The notes under the pieces were generated by a model. The model saw only the letters and a list, made by a program, of their open reading frames with translations. It was not told where the DNA came from and did not search any database. From Bacillus changyiensis (lineage in GTDB: Bacteria > Bacillota > Bacilli > Bacillales > Bacillaceae): 64,000 nt of DNA. The DNA is taken from assembly GCF_027706145.1 (NCBI RefSeq), contig NZ_JAQFWW010000001.1, positions 1,178,001 through 1,242,000 of the forward strand, given 5' to 3'. This document shows, in pieces, positions 8,237 to 16,910 of this stretch (positions are counted from its first letter, which is position 1; each line of letters begins with the position of its first letter). The position numbers were made by a program, and so were the translations under genes.

Positions 8237-9142
8237 CAATTTCATCTGATTGGAAAGAGTTCCAATCGGTTGGATTGTAATATCGATTTGATCGCCTTCC
8301 TTTAGAAACCTCGGTGGATTCATGCCTTTTCCGACTCCAGATGGTGTTCCTGTCGCAATGATATCTCCGGCCTCAAGGGTCATTCCTCTTGAGAGTGTTT
8401 CAATGATTTCGGGAATCGAAAACAGCATATCTTTTGTACAACCCGATTGACGAAGCTCTCCATTCACACGAGTTTCCACTTTCAAATGTTCTAGATCTTT
8501 CACCATTGAATGATGGACAAGAAACGGTCCCATTGGACATGATGTATCTAAACTTTTTCCGATGAAGAACTGTCTATGTATCTTCTGCAGATCCCGAGCT
8601 GTCACATCGTTTATGATGGTATAACCGAATATATGATCAAGCGCTTGATCTTTTGAAATCGATCTGCCACCTTTCCCAATGACAACTGCAAGTTCACCCT
8701 CATAATCAAGCTTTGCTGTCACATTTTGATGGAGATCTATTTCCTCCTGATGCCCAATCACCGCGGTTGGAGCTTTTGTGAAGACGATCATTTCCTCCGG
8801 TATATCTTCTTCACTCCCCATTTCAATTGCATGTTCACGGTAATTTTTACCGATGCAAAATATATTTTTTTGCGGCTTAGGAAAAGGTGCAAGCAATTTG
8901 ACATCTGCCAGCGGATAAATAAACGAGGCGCTTTCAATATTGTCTTTCTTCTTGTACCATTCAACAAGCTGGCTGATATGTTGGACAAACTTTTCTCCCT
9001 CACGAACACACTCAATAAGTGTGTCAGGTATCGTTTCAAACTCAAATAGCTTTTTTTCCGCTTTTTGCAAATCCATTATTTTATCATCCAACACCAGTCC
9101 TATAAATATCCGACTGTGCAACTCGGCTGTCGCAAACTTCAT
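8231..9142 (-). CDS. yisK: YisK, fumarylacetoacetate hydrolase-family (oxaloacetate decarboxylase type)
   Basis: 303 residues of the FAH family, very similar to B. subtilis YisK. The catalytic-domain opening FCIGKNYREHAIEMGSEED is followed by the metal-binding DYEGELAVVIGKGG region and the C-terminal GTPSGVGKGMNPP motif. The divalent-metal enzyme from B. subtilis has been described as an oxaloacetate decarboxylase that interacts with the MreB homologue Mbl; that link is established knowledge, not visible here. I start at the ATG at 9142 (GGGGGAG site, and family length) instead of the upstream in-frame ATG at 9172. It is transcribed toward the RsgA-like gene, which has its own promoter. Confidence 0.9.
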   Translation of the reverse strand: MKFATAELHSRIFIGLVLDDKIMDLQKAEKKLFEFETIPDTLIECVREGEKFVQHISQLVEWYKKKDNIESASFIYPLADVKLLAPFPKPQKNIFCIGKNYREHAIEMGSEEDIPEEMIVFTKAPTAVIGHQEEIDLHQNVTAKLDYEGELAVVIGKGGRSISKDQALDHIFGYTIINDVTARDLQKIHRQFFIGKSLDTSCPMGPFLVHHSMVKDLEHLKVETRVNGELRQSGCTKDMLFSIPEIIETLSRGMTLEAGDIIATGTPSGVGKGMNPPRFLKEGDQIDITIQPIGTLSNQMKLL

Positions 9143-9260
9143 TAGAGACTCCCCCGCAGTTATTTTTTCCATTTAATTATTACTTACAAAATATTTCTGC
9201 ATAACTTTCAAAAACCCTTTTCATTTTCTGAAACCAATTCTAAAGACCCATTTTATCATC

Positions 9261-9293
9261 AAAAAAATGACGGCTCACAAATCTGTAAGCCGT
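9261..9293 (-). terminator. Terminator of the CotG-like gene
   Basis: Minus-strand stem ACGGCTTACA / TGTGAGCCGT (9270-9293, one mismatch) followed by CATTTTTTT, just after the CotG-like stop codon at 9299. Confidence 0.8.
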
Positions 9294-9298
9294 AGATG

Positions 9299-9841
9299 TT
9301 AGCGTTTTATATATCTAACTTCTGTTAAATTCCCCTCAGACCACTTTGTATATTTATGAAAGCCACTTTTGTCTTTTTTATGGTGATGTGTTTTTTTGCC
9401 ATGGTGATGCTTCGGCTTCTTATGACTGCTCTTTTTACTTTTATGAGACTTCTTGCAATCATCATGCTTTTTGCTTTTATGAGACTTCTTGCAATCGTCA
9501 TGTTTTTTGCTTTTGTGAGACTTCTTGCAATCGTCATGTTTTTTGCTTTTGTGAGACTTCTTGCAATCGTCATGTTTTTTGCTTTTGTGAGACTTCTTGC
9601 AATCGTCATGTTTTTTGCTTTTGTGAGACTTGCTTTTATATGATTTACTTCTATGGGACTTGCTTTTGTGATGTTTCTCACTCCGGTGCGGTTTTATCCC
9701 CCACCACAGATCCCAGAAGTCATGTTGTCTCTTTTTGCTCGAGCTTGATGAGTCAGGTTCACGGTCTAAATATTGATCTCTTCCCTCGCTTTTCAACTGA
9801 TTTACAGCCTTTTTGATATCATGTTCATGGACATCACTCAC
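9299..9841 (-). CDS. CotG-like lysine/histidine-rich repeat spore coat protein
   Basis: 180 residues. A short ordinary N-terminus (acidic, then HDFWDLWWGIK) is followed by a highly basic region with five tandem copies of SHKSKKHDDCKK, flanked by SKS/YKS-type degenerate repeats, then a histidine-rich stretch and a short C-terminal tail. CotG-type coat proteins have this make-up and are phosphorylated on serines by CotH kinases. The start is GTG at 9841 behind AGGAGG. The gene is divergent from yisJ, a CotH-type kinase gene, mirroring the cotG/cotH pair of B. subtilis. The Cys in each repeat could support disulfide cross-linking (inference). Repeat number is probably variable between strains. 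Confidence 0.8.
   Translation of the reverse strand: MSDVHEHDIKKAVNQLKSEGRDQYLDREPDSSSSSKKRQHDFWDLWWGIKPHRSEKHHKSKSHRSKSYKSKSHKSKKHDDCKKSHKSKKHDDCKKSHKSKKHDDCKKSHKSKKHDDCKKSHKSKKHDDCKKSHKSKKSSHKKPKHHHGKKTHHHKKDKSGFHKYTKWSEGNLTEVRYIKR
9445..9624 (-). repeat. Five tandem 36-bp coding repeats
   Basis: The motif gagacttcttgcaat recurs on the plus strand at 9445, 9481, 9517, 9553 and 9589, exactly 36 bp apart, with a partial sixth unit at 9625. Four units are almost identical and the unit at 9445 carries a few substitutions, pointing to recent expansion. Each unit encodes 12 residues of the CotG-like protein. Confidence 0.92.
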
Positions 9842-9999
9842 GATTAAACCTCCTATCTTAATTGATATATATCCTGGTTTTATCTTACGCGAGGGGAAAG
9901 ACAGGTGTACTAAGGCAAATGACTGTTTTACTGAAACTTAGGCGATTCACTCCCAAGATTTCTTCACATATAATAATTTAGCTGAAAAAGGAGGAAATC

Positions 10000-11076
10000 A
10001 TGATGAGTGCGATCCCAACGATGAGGATGCATATCCATCCCAGTTACCTGCACGAGCTTAAACGAGATGTGTGGAATGATGAAGGTGTTCCGGGTGTACT
10101 GAAATCCGATACAGCAACAGCTCCTGTGGTCGTATCTTTTAGAGGGAACCATATTCGCAAATTAACAAAAAAATCCTATTTAATTAAATCTCGAAAACAG
10201 ACGATAAAAAAAACTGAATTTCACTTAAACGCTGAGTACAATGACCCATCATACATCCGCAATCGACTTTCCTTTCTTTTTTTTGAGAAAATCGGTGTCC
10301 TTTCCCCAAAAGCTTCACATGTTTTTCTTTATTTAAACAAAAAAAAACAGGGACTATATTTAAAAATAGAATCTGTTGATGATCATTTCTTAAAAAGACG
10401 AAATTTAGAAAGTGGGGCCATTTACTATGCAGTTGATGATGATGCCAATTTTTCTCTGCTGAGTTCTTTTGAGAAACAAGCTAAACAGAATTTGCTGCTC
10501 GGCTATGAAAAAAAACTTGGCTCGACAGATCATGACAGATACTTAGAAGAATTCATCTATTTTATAAATACTGCAAAAGATGACATTTTTGAAAAAGATA
10601 TTAAAAACTATCTTAATGTAAAACAATATTTGTTATGGTTAATTGGTGTTGTCTGTACACAAAACTTCGATGGATTTGTTCATAATTATGCGCTATATTT
10701 AAACGAACAAACAAACACATTTCAAATCATCCCTTGGGATTATGATGCTACTTGGGGCCGGAATATTAACGGGGAGAAGATGAATTATGATCGAATTCCG
10801 TTAACAGGCTACAATACATTATCCGCTAGGCTTCTTGATATTCCAGCTTTCCAGTCTCAATACCTTCTCCTGATGAGAAACGTGTTGCAACATGATTTCA
10901 CAATTAGAAAACTATCCCCATATTTACTAAACTGGCATACTGAGATCAGTCCTTACCTTGAATATGATCCCTATACAAATATTACCACTGCTCACCTGGA
11001 AGATGAACAAAAGCAGATTTTTGATTACATTGAAAAAAGAAAACGCTTTTTACTTTCAGAGCTTTCTCGGCTGTAA
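10000..11076 (+). CDS. yisJ: YisJ, CotH-family spore coat protein kinase
   Basis: 358 residues, the length of B. subtilis YisJ, a paralogue of the coat kinase CotH. CotH-family features are visible: substrate/ATP-lobe lysines early in the protein, the central segment (YLLWLIGVVCTQNFDGFVHNYALYL, in two parts), and the acidic metal-binding motif IPWDYDATWG. CotH proteins are atypical kinases that phosphorylate CotG and CotB in the mother cell. Two ATGs in a row follow AAAAGGAGG; the second, at 10003, has the better spacing. It is divergent from a CotG-like gene, its likely substrate. Kinase activity is inferred from the family. Confidence 0.88.
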   Translation: MMSAIPTMRMHIHPSYLHELKRDVWNDEGVPGVLKSDTATAPVVVSFRGNHIRKLTKKSYLIKSRKQTIKKTEFHLNAEYNDPSYIRNRLSFLFFEKIGVLSPKASHVFLYLNKKKQGLYLKIESVDDHFLKRRNLESGAIYYAVDDDANFSLLSSFEKQAKQNLLLGYEKKLGSTDHDRYLEEFIYFINTAKDDIFEKDIKNYLNVKQYLLWLIGVVCTQNFDGFVHNYALYLNEQTNTFQIIPWDYDATWGRNINGEKMNYDRIPLTGYNTLSARLLDIPAFQSQYLLLMRNVLQHDFTIRKLSPYLLNWHTEISPYLEYDPYTNITTAHLEDEQKQIFDYIEKRKRFLLSELSRL

Positions 11077-11136
11077 GCCAGACAGCTCTCCATTTTTTCT
11101 AGAACAGTTAAAAAAAATGTCACATTTATTGTCATA

Positions 11137-11144
11137 TTGACGAA
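11137..11144 (+). promoter_or_regulatory. Possible Spo0A (0A) box upstream of yisI
   Basis: TTGACGAA matches the 0A-box core (TGNCGAA) 77 bp before yisI and just upstream of a TATACT element (around 11171). A short motif on its own is weak evidence; the Spo0E-type function of the downstream gene makes it worth noting. Confidence 0.3.
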
Positions 11145-11220
11145 AAAAATCCTTTTATCACAAATTAGGGTATACTATCTATAGCATATTCAAAATTCCT
11201 TTCGAAAGTTGGAGACTGCC

Positions 11221-11382
11221 ATGTTGAACAGTAAAATTGAAGCAAAACGATTACATTTGATTGAAACAGCTGAAAAATTTGGAATCAATTCAAAAGAGGC
11301 GATTCAATGTAGTCAAGAATTGGACAACCTCCTGAATGAAAGAATGCAGAAACTTGAAAGTTCCATTAAAACAAAAAAATAG
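11221..11382 (+). CDS. yisI: YisI, Spo0E-like aspartyl-phosphate phosphatase
   Basis: 53 residues, read directly from the sequence. It contains the Spo0E-family signature SQELD (31-35) within two predicted helices, and the size matches YisI (56 residues in B. subtilis). Spo0E-like proteins dephosphorylate Spo0A~P and so delay sporulation. A GGAGA sequence lies 6 nt upstream of the ATG. It sits between yisJ and gerPA, as in B. subtilis. Confidence 0.88.
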   Translation: MLNSKIEAKRLHLIETAEKFGINSKEAIQCSQELDNLLNERMQKLESSIKTKK

Positions 11383-11471
11383 TGACAACATTCCATGACA
11401 AACCCTCAACAAGAATGTTTAGCTCAAATACTATTGAACGTTCGCCTGAGATCATCCCCTCATTTTTTATC

Positions 11472-11498
11472 ACAACTATGCCACATATACATAAGATA
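11472..11498 (+). promoter_or_regulatory. Candidate sigma-K promoter of the gerP operon
   Basis: CATAAGATA (11490-11498) fits the sigma-K -10 consensus CATANNNTA exactly. An ACA (11472-11474) lies 15 bp upstream at the -35 position. gerP operons are transcribed late in the mother cell by sigma-K, so motif and context agree. Confidence 0.6.
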
Positions 11499-11537
11499 TG
11501 GTGTATAGCCCAGTTTCAATGAAAAGGGTGTTATTCT

Positions 11538-11759
11538 ATGCCAGCCATTGTCGGAGCTTTTAAAGTTAATGCCGTCGGTACAAGTGGAGTTATTCATGTA
11601 GGTGATTGTATTACGATTTCTCCTTATGCTGAAGTTAAAACATTTGCGGGTGCCGGGAGCTTTAATACCGGTGATGGAGTTAGCGTATACAACCAGAACA
11701 GCATTACAAACACATATGATAACGATAGGATTGATCAACCAATTGTAGGTAATTTGTAA
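11538..11759 (+). CDS. gerPA: Spore germination protein GerPA
   Basis: 73 residues beginning [11 protein letters not shown], the shared opening of GerPA and GerPF, followed by the glycine-rich SF.TGDG segment. It is the first gene of a six-gene operon in canonical order. GerP proteins are made in the mother cell and are needed for nutrient germinants to pass the coat and reach inner-membrane receptors. Confidence 0.93.
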   Translation: MPAIVGAFKVNAVGTSGVIHVGDCITISPYAEVKTFAGAGSFNTGDGVSVYNQNSITNTYDNDRIDQPIVGNL

Positions 11760-11770
11760 GGGGTGAGACA

Positions 11771-12016
11771 ATGAACTTCTATATCAATCAGACAATTCAA
11801 ATCAATTATTTACGAGTAGAAGGAATCAGCAATTCCTCCGTTTTACAGATTGGAAGTGCCGGGTCAATTAAAACACTCTCCAACCTTTATAATACTGGAA
11901 GTTTTACAGAGCCTGCACCGCCTGTCCCTCCTGAAGAAGAAATAGTACAGGAAACCTTTGAAGAGGAGCCTCCTTCTACACTTGTTCCTCTCACGGCACC
12001 TGCGATTACAATATGA
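11771..12016 (+). CDS. gerPB: Spore germination protein GerPB
   Basis: 81 residues. The N-terminal part (MNFYINQTIQINYLRVEGISNSS, in two parts with VLQIGSAG) matches GerPB, and the C-terminal third is rich in proline and glutamate. GGGGTGAGA precedes the ATG, 11 nt after the gerPA stop. Same operon and role as gerPA. Confidence 0.92.
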   Translation: MNFYINQTIQINYLRVEGISNSSVLQIGSAGSIKTLSNLYNTGSFTEPAPPVPPEEEIVQETFEEEPPSTLVPLTAPAITI

Positions 12017-12035
12017 TGAAAGGGAGATCGAATCT

Positions 12036-12647
12036 ATGAATTATAATCCCTCTTATACACATAGCTGGTCTGACTATTTCCAACAACAGACTACAAAAAT
12101 TCAACAGCTTGAAAGACAACTCGCCGCCCTGCAAAAAGAGTTAATTCGGATAAGGGAACAGCCGAGAACACGAATCGACCGAATTGAGTATAAATTTGAT
12201 CAATTAAAGATTGAAAAATTGGATGGAACGCTTAATATTGGACTCAATCCGTTAGATCCCGATGGTGTCGAAAACTTTGAAATCAGTCAGCAAAAACCGG
12301 GAATCGGAAAACTTCAGCAAGAACTTGACAGCCAATTGCTACAACAAACAAGACAGCTGATTGATGCATATTTCAATGAAGAAATGCCACTGCTTCTAGA
12401 ACAGTTGGAAGACCGATATGACAGTAAACTGGATGATTCAAACAGATATCATATGATTGAAGACATTCGCAAACAAATAGACAGCCGCATCCGCTATTAC
12501 GCCCAACATTTAAAACAGGAGGAATCGGCTTCTCCTAAAGAACATGCTGACCGGCTGGCCCAATATGTAAAACAAGATATTACTAGAACCATCGAACACT
12601 TTTTAAAATCGTTACCTGAAGAAATGAAAGGAAATGAAAACGAATGA
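12036..12647 (+). CDS. gerPC: Spore germination protein GerPC
   Basis: 203 residues, close to the 205 of B. subtilis GerPC and much larger than the other GerP proteins. Residues about 15-45 form a predicted coiled coil (QTTKIQQLERQLAALQKEL), with a further helical C-terminal half. The upstream frame is open from 11958 inside gerPB, but the ATG at 12036 has AAAGGGAG and gives the family length. Its stop overlaps the gerPD start by four bases. Confidence 0.92.
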   Translation: MNYNPSYTHSWSDYFQQQTTKIQQLERQLAALQKELIRIREQPRTRIDRIEYKFDQLKIEKLDGTLNIGLNPLDPDGVENFEISQQKPGIGKLQQELDSQLLQQTRQLIDAYFNEEMPLLLEQLEDRYDSKLDDSNRYHMIEDIRKQIDSRIRYYAQHLKQEESASPKEHADRLAQYVKQDITRTIEHFLKSLPEEMKGNENE

Positions 12648-12829
12648 ATTTTACCGTTGTGAATCGCTCTTTTGATGTAGGCAACATTAGAATTACTGCT
12701 GTTTCTAGCTCATCTGTATTTTTAATTGGAGATACCGAAAGCATTTCACTTTCCTCCATTTTTGATACACCTCCGGAATCTCTTATTATTGGACCATTTA
12801 CACCGCTGGCACCTGAAACAAGAAGATGA
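12644..12829 (+). CDS. gerPD: Spore germination protein GerPD
   Basis: 61 residues with the GerPD/GerPB-type core (ITAVSSSSVFLIGDTESISL). It is translationally coupled: ATGA overlaps at both ends (with gerPC and gerPE). Role as for the rest of the operon. Confidence 0.92.
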   Translation: MNFTVVNRSFDVGNIRITAVSSSSVFLIGDTESISLSSIFDTPPESLIIGPFTPLAPETRR

Positions 12830-13203
12830 GAACATCAAAAGTACAATTTTTAAAAGCACAGACTGTTGTAACGACGAGTGCCCTGCAAATCGGTGATACA
12901 GAAGAGCTTGTACTTAAAGCAAAAGTTCTTGCTATTCAAAGGTATCGCTCTCGTTTTCACGGTCATGAGGGATCCTTCAAACAGGATGACTTTCCGCTTT
13001 TTCAGCAGCCAATTCCTCAGTTGCTACCGGAAACCGGAGTAAGTTCCTCATTTTTTCATGAAATCCCGGTGATTCGTGTTAGGGCAGTAAAAATCGGTGG
13101 TATTGGCACATCCTCGGTTGTACAGGTGGGCTCGACAAAGCGAATTAATGCCGATATAAGAGTCAAACATATTAGACAGCTTCCTCGTACTGCCTCACAA
13201 TAA
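12826..13203 (+). CDS. gerPE: Spore germination protein GerPE
   Basis: 125 residues containing two copies of the small GerP fold: TTSALQIGDTEELVLKAK near the N-terminus and GTSSVVQVGSTKRINADIR near the C-terminus, joined by a basic/proline linker. Its start overlaps the gerPD stop (ATGA). Confidence 0.92.
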   Translation: MRTSKVQFLKAQTVVTTSALQIGDTEELVLKAKVLAIQRYRSRFHGHEGSFKQDDFPLFQQPIPQLLPETGVSSSFFHEIPVIRVRAVKIGGIGTSSVVQVGSTKRINADIRVKHIRQLPRTASQ

Positions 13204-13257
13204 AAACACGCCGGCATATACTATTTTTAAGACTTCAAAAAAAGGTGTCGATCAATT

Positions 13258-13476
13258 ATGCCAGCCATAGTCGGACCTATTAAAATTAACACAATCTCAG
13301 GTGGAGTAGTAAATTTTGGTGATTCTTTTTACCTTTCTCCGAAAAGCTCTTCAAAATCTGCACTCGGTTCTGGTGCTGGTAATACAGGAGACTTCCTTGT
13401 TGTAAACAGTGGAATAAATGCAACAAACTATGTAGACCCTGATGTAAGCGACCAAAATATTGCTGGTAATGCATAA
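13258..13476 (+). CDS. gerPF: Spore germination protein GerPF
   Basis: 72 residues beginning MPAIVGPIKINTISGGVVNF, the GerPF signature, ending in NIAGNA. It lies 54 bp after gerPE as the last gene of the operon; a terminator shared with sbcC follows directly. Confidence 0.93.
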   Translation: MPAIVGPIKINTISGGVVNFGDSFYLSPKSSSKSALGSGAGNTGDFLVVNSGINATNYVDPDVSDQNIAGNA

Positions 13477-13479
13477 ATG

Positions 13480-13516
13480 AAGCAGCCTCTTCCACTTTGG
13501 AGGAGACTGCTTATTT
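13480..13516. terminator. Bidirectional terminator between gerPF and sbcC
   Basis: AAGCAG...CTGCTT outer stem (13480-13485 / 13507-13512) with an inner CCTC/GAGG part. It lies 3 nt after the gerPF stop and 10 nt from the sbcC stop, so it can serve both convergent operons. Confidence 0.65.
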
Positions 13517-13526
13517 AGGTGGGCAA

Positions 13527-16500
13527 TTACATCATTTCAAGAGAAACGACGGTTCCTTTTCCGCTTGGCTCAGCTGGGTGGACAATCAGTTTTTTGGCAA
13601 GTCTTGCCCGCAGCTCTTGAACATGACTGATAACACCAACTGATAAATTGTCAGATTGAAGGTTTTCTAAAGCGGTAATCACCGTATCAAGCAACTCCTG
13701 ATCAAGTGTTCCAAATCCTTCATCTAAAAAGAAAAATTGTAGCGGATACTCACCCCGAAGCTGGATTTGAGCGGACAGGGCTAAAGCAAGTGCCAGAGAT
13801 GTCAAAAAGGTTTCACCACCTGATAAACTAGTAACAGGACGTTTGACTCCACCATTGGCATCATCCCTCATCACAAACCCCCCTTCTGAATCAGCCTCAA
13901 TCGCATATCTTTGTCTTGTCAATTCACCAAGTCTGGCTGAAGCATCTCTTGTTACACTTTCAAGCTGTTCCTCTGCTAAATATTCCACAAAGGCATTGCC
14001 TTTAAATACAGCTTGAAGTTTATCAAGACGGTCAATATAGGCTTGCCAATCTTTCAGAGCTGCTTCAAGCTCCTTAAATCTTCTATGATTCTCACGAATG
14101 ACAAGCAACGCTTTTCTTGCCGCACCCCTTTCCTCAAGTGCAGCTGTAAACGAATCTTCTGCTTGTTTTCTAAATTGAGCAGCTTGTTCCCATTTTTCCG
14201 CAGTAAGTGAGCGACCATTGAGTTTATATGTGATTCGTTTTATATTAGCTTCACTTTGCTTGATTTGATCCCAATAGACTTCAATGTCTTGTTTTAGTTG
14301 ATTGAACTCTGCACGGCCAATGATATAGTTTTGAACATCTGCAACATCTGCAAATACGGTACTTCCCGATTTTTCTACCCAGGTTTCTTTTACCTTCTCA
14401 AGCCTTGATATGGCTTCCTGTAAAGCCGACTGACAGGCTTTCGCCTGACCGCTTAGTTGATTGACATTCGCCTCTGTTTTCTTCAATTGATCATAAAGTG
14501 TCTGGTCCTGTTCATTCAACTTTGTCAATTTGCTTCTTGTGGCTTGAAGCTGTTCGTCAATTACATCTGTATCAGGATAATCTTTCAGCTGTTTTTGATA
14601 TTCACTTAATTCATTGTTCAGACTTTCAAGGGAATAGTGAAGATCTAACTGTTCTTTCTCAAGTGTATAAAGATGCTCGGTCAATTTCTCTTTCAGCTGT
14701 TCTTTTTCCTTTAGAAAATGAACACTTTTTTCAATAGCTTCTTCACATTTTTCTGCGGCACGGTCTTTTTCTTCAATGATCTCTTGCCACTTTTCTGCCT
14801 GTTCAGAAGAGATTCCAGCAAATTGTCTACTCAAATTGTTCACTAATCCGCTCAATATAGCAGTAAGTTCATCATAGCGTTTTTGAAGGCGCTCCTGTTC
14901 CTTTGATTCATAGTTCATCTGCTCACAAAGCTGTTCATGTTTTTTCGTAGCCTGTTTGTAAGCGGTGAGAATCTTGGAAACCCGGCTTTTTGTTCCTGAT
15001 AAATCTTGCTTAATTCCCTTCCATTCAAAGTTAATTTGCTCGAACCGTTTAGAAATTGAGTCGCCCTCAAGTGATGCGGCAACCTCTGCCACTGATTCAC
15101 TCTTTTGTAGAAAAGGACACTCATTCATTAAATAATCCGACTGTTGTTCAAGTTTCACCTTTGCTGTAAAAAATTCTTGAGCTAATACTGCTGATTCACT
15201 CATTAATTTTTCCACTTCATGTAGTTCGGACTCATTGAAAGATAGGTTCTTTACATCTGTATGGACCAACTTTTCATGTTGTGTAGAGCCACAGACAGGG
15301 CAAGGTTCTCCTTTTTTGAGCTGTTTGGAAAGCTCTCTAGTCAGCTGATCAAATTTCGCTTGGTCCCGTTTTGCTAAAATGTTCTCACGCTTAACAGTTG
15401 CAAGATGAACAGTTTCAGATAGAGATCTCTCCGTCTCACAAATCAACGCATAAACCCTTTGAACAGCAACAAAAACATGACCAATATGATCTTCTTCAGT
15501 TTTCATTTCTTTTTCTAAGCTTTTTTTTTGTTGCTGTAGTTGAGAAAGCTCTATCTGATGCTTCTCAGCCTGCTTTTGTTCTAATTCAAGCTCCTGTTTA
15601 CGTTGCTTGATTTGAAGAGCAAGCTGTATCGCTTTGTGACACTGTTTTCGTTCTTCGCTTGATACTTGAACAGATTTCAACTTAGCTTTCAGCTGGTTTT
15701 GCTTACTTGTCCCACGTTCAAGCCATTCTTTCTCCTCAGCCAATTGATCAGCAGTGTTTTTGATCTCTTCTTCTTTTTTAAATTTTTCTGTTTGTTTGAC
15801 TTTCACTTGTTTTTCGACAGCAGTCCGCTTTGTTTCAATTTCTTTTAACACCGTAAGTTGTTCCTCTTGTTTACGAAGCTGCGGTTCGATTTCATTTTTT
15901 TCATTTCTAAATTTTTCATAGTTTTGCTGAATCTTGTCATAATTGGCTTGTTGATTCCGCAATGCCGTCAAAACCTTGTTTTCTGTTTGTTCAGCAGAGG
16001 CAACAGCATTCCGAGCTTCGAGATACCCATCTGCATACGGTTTTAATGTATTTGCCATCTCAGCAAGCTGAAGCCGATCTTCTTTTTCCTTGATGATTTC
16101 TTTTTGCTTTCTAAGCCTTTCTGCATCATGAAGATAGCTTTGTTGTTCCTGTTGTAATTCCCAAATCTCCTGAAATTCGTTAAATCGCTTCAGCTCTCTG
16201 TTGCGTTCAGCTTCCTTAGCTTTTAAAGATTTTTCAGTTGCTTCAAGCTGTTGTTCCGCCCGATGTAGCGCATTTATTCCAGCATCACCAAGACCTGACT
16301 GTTCAGCAAGCATTTCATTTTTTTTTGCACTCGCTTTTTGCGCTTCGTTTTTAAGCTGTTTAACCAAGCGGTCACCATACTGCTCAAGATTGAAAAGACG
16401 CTGAAGCATTTGCCTTCGTTCCGCTCCTTTTAATGAAAGAAATTCGGCAAACTTTCCTTGTGGCAAAACGACCGCTCTTGTAAAATCATCGATCGTTAAG

Positions 16501-16910
16501 CCAAGCAGCTCCTCAACTTTGCGGCTAACTTCATTTGCTTTATCAGCCAAAACTGTTCGTTCTTCGTTTATCTCAATTAAGCGGCAAATAGAGGTTTTTA
16601 CTTTCACATCGTCTGTTCGCTTAAAAACTCGCTCGACGCGATAAGCTGTCTCATGACCGGTTTGAAGTTTAAATGTGAAAGAGACAGCAAGTTGATTTTC
16701 AGCATGATTGATAATACCTTGTGTATTGTTGGAGGCTCGCTCTACTTTCCCATATAAAGCCAGTGTCATAGCATCAAGAATTGTCGATTTTCCACTTCCA
16801 GTCGGACCGAATATCCCAAATACACCTGCATCACAAAGGTTTTCAAAATGAATGACTTGTTCTTCTCTAAAACTGTGTAAACCTTTAATGGATAGGGAAA
16901 TGGGCTTCAT
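13527..16910 (-). CDS. sbcC: Exonuclease subunit SbcC (Rad50-type ATPase)
   Basis: 1127 residues. The Walker A motif GPTGSGKST (35-43) and the C-terminal ABC signature/Walker B region (SLSGGETFLTS; FFLDEGFGTLD) form the split ATPase head. The long middle is coiled coil with the zinc hook CPVCG near its apex. With SbcD it forms the Mre11-Rad50-like nuclease that opens hairpins and protein-blocked ends. Its ATG overlaps the sbcD stop (ATGA), so the two are translationally coupled. Operon addB-addA-sbcD-sbcC. Confidence 0.96.
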   Translation of the reverse strand: MKPISLSIKGLHSFREEQVIHFENLCDAGVFGIFGPTGSGKSTILDAMTLALYGKVERASNNTQGIINHAENQLAVSFTFKLQTGHETAYRVERVFKRTDDVKVKTSICRLIEINEERTVLADKANEVSRKVEELLGLTIDDFTRAVVLPQGKFAEFLSLKGAERRQMLQRLFNLEQYGDRLVKQLKNEAQKASAKKNEMLAEQSGLGDAGINALHRAEQQLEATEKSLKAKEAERNRELKRFNEFQEIWELQQEQQSYLHDAERLRKQKEIIKEKEDRLQLAEMANTLKPYADGYLEARNAVASAEQTENKVLTALRNQQANYDKIQQNYEKFRNEKNEIEPQLRKQEEQLTVLKEIETKRTAVEKQVKVKQTEKFKKEEEIKNTADQLAEEKEWLERGTSKQNQLKAKLKSVQVSSEERKQCHKAIQLALQIKQRKQELELEQKQAEKHQIELSQLQQQKKSLEKEMKTEEDHIGHVFVAVQRVYALICETERSLSETVHLATVKRENILAKRDQAKFDQLTRELSKQLKKGEPCPVCGSTQHEKLVHTDVKNLSFNESELHEVEKLMSESAVLAQEFFTAKVKLEQQSDYLMNECPFLQKSESVAEVAASLEGDSISKRFEQINFEWKGIKQDLSGTKSRVSKILTAYKQATKKHEQLCEQMNYESKEQERLQKRYDELTAILSGLVNNLSRQFAGISSEQAEKWQEIIEEKDRAAEKCEEAIEKSVHFLKEKEQLKEKLTEHLYTLEKEQLDLHYSLESLNNELSEYQKQLKDYPDTDVIDEQLQATRSKLTKLNEQDQTLYDQLKKTEANVNQLSGQAKACQSALQEAISRLEKVKETWVEKSGSTVFADVADVQNYIIGRAEFNQLKQDIEVYWDQIKQSEANIKRITYKLNGRSLTAEKWEQAAQFRKQAEDSFTAALEERGAARKALLVIRENHRRFKELEAALKDWQAYIDRLDKLQAVFKGNAFVEYLAEEQLESVTRDASARLGELTRQRYAIEADSEGGFVMRDDANGGVKRPVTSLSGGETFLTSLALALALSAQIQLRGEYPLQFFFLDEGFGTLDQELLDTVITALENLQSDNLSVGVISHVQELRARLAKKLIVHPAEPSGKGTVVSLEMM

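Noticed and set aside
9445..9660. CRISPR-like array of regular 36-bp repeats
   Set aside because: The repeats abut with no spacers, stay in one reading frame and encode the CotG-like protein.
9346..9816. Long plus-strand ORFs (156 and 95 aa) across the repeat region
   Set aside because: They are the antisense shadow of the lysine-rich repeats (Phe/Cys/Leu-rich) and lack ribosome binding sites.
11040..11100. Terminator overlapping the end of yisJ (AGAGCT...AGCTCT)
   Set aside because: The stem is short and interrupted; I could not decide between a real terminator and chance pairing.
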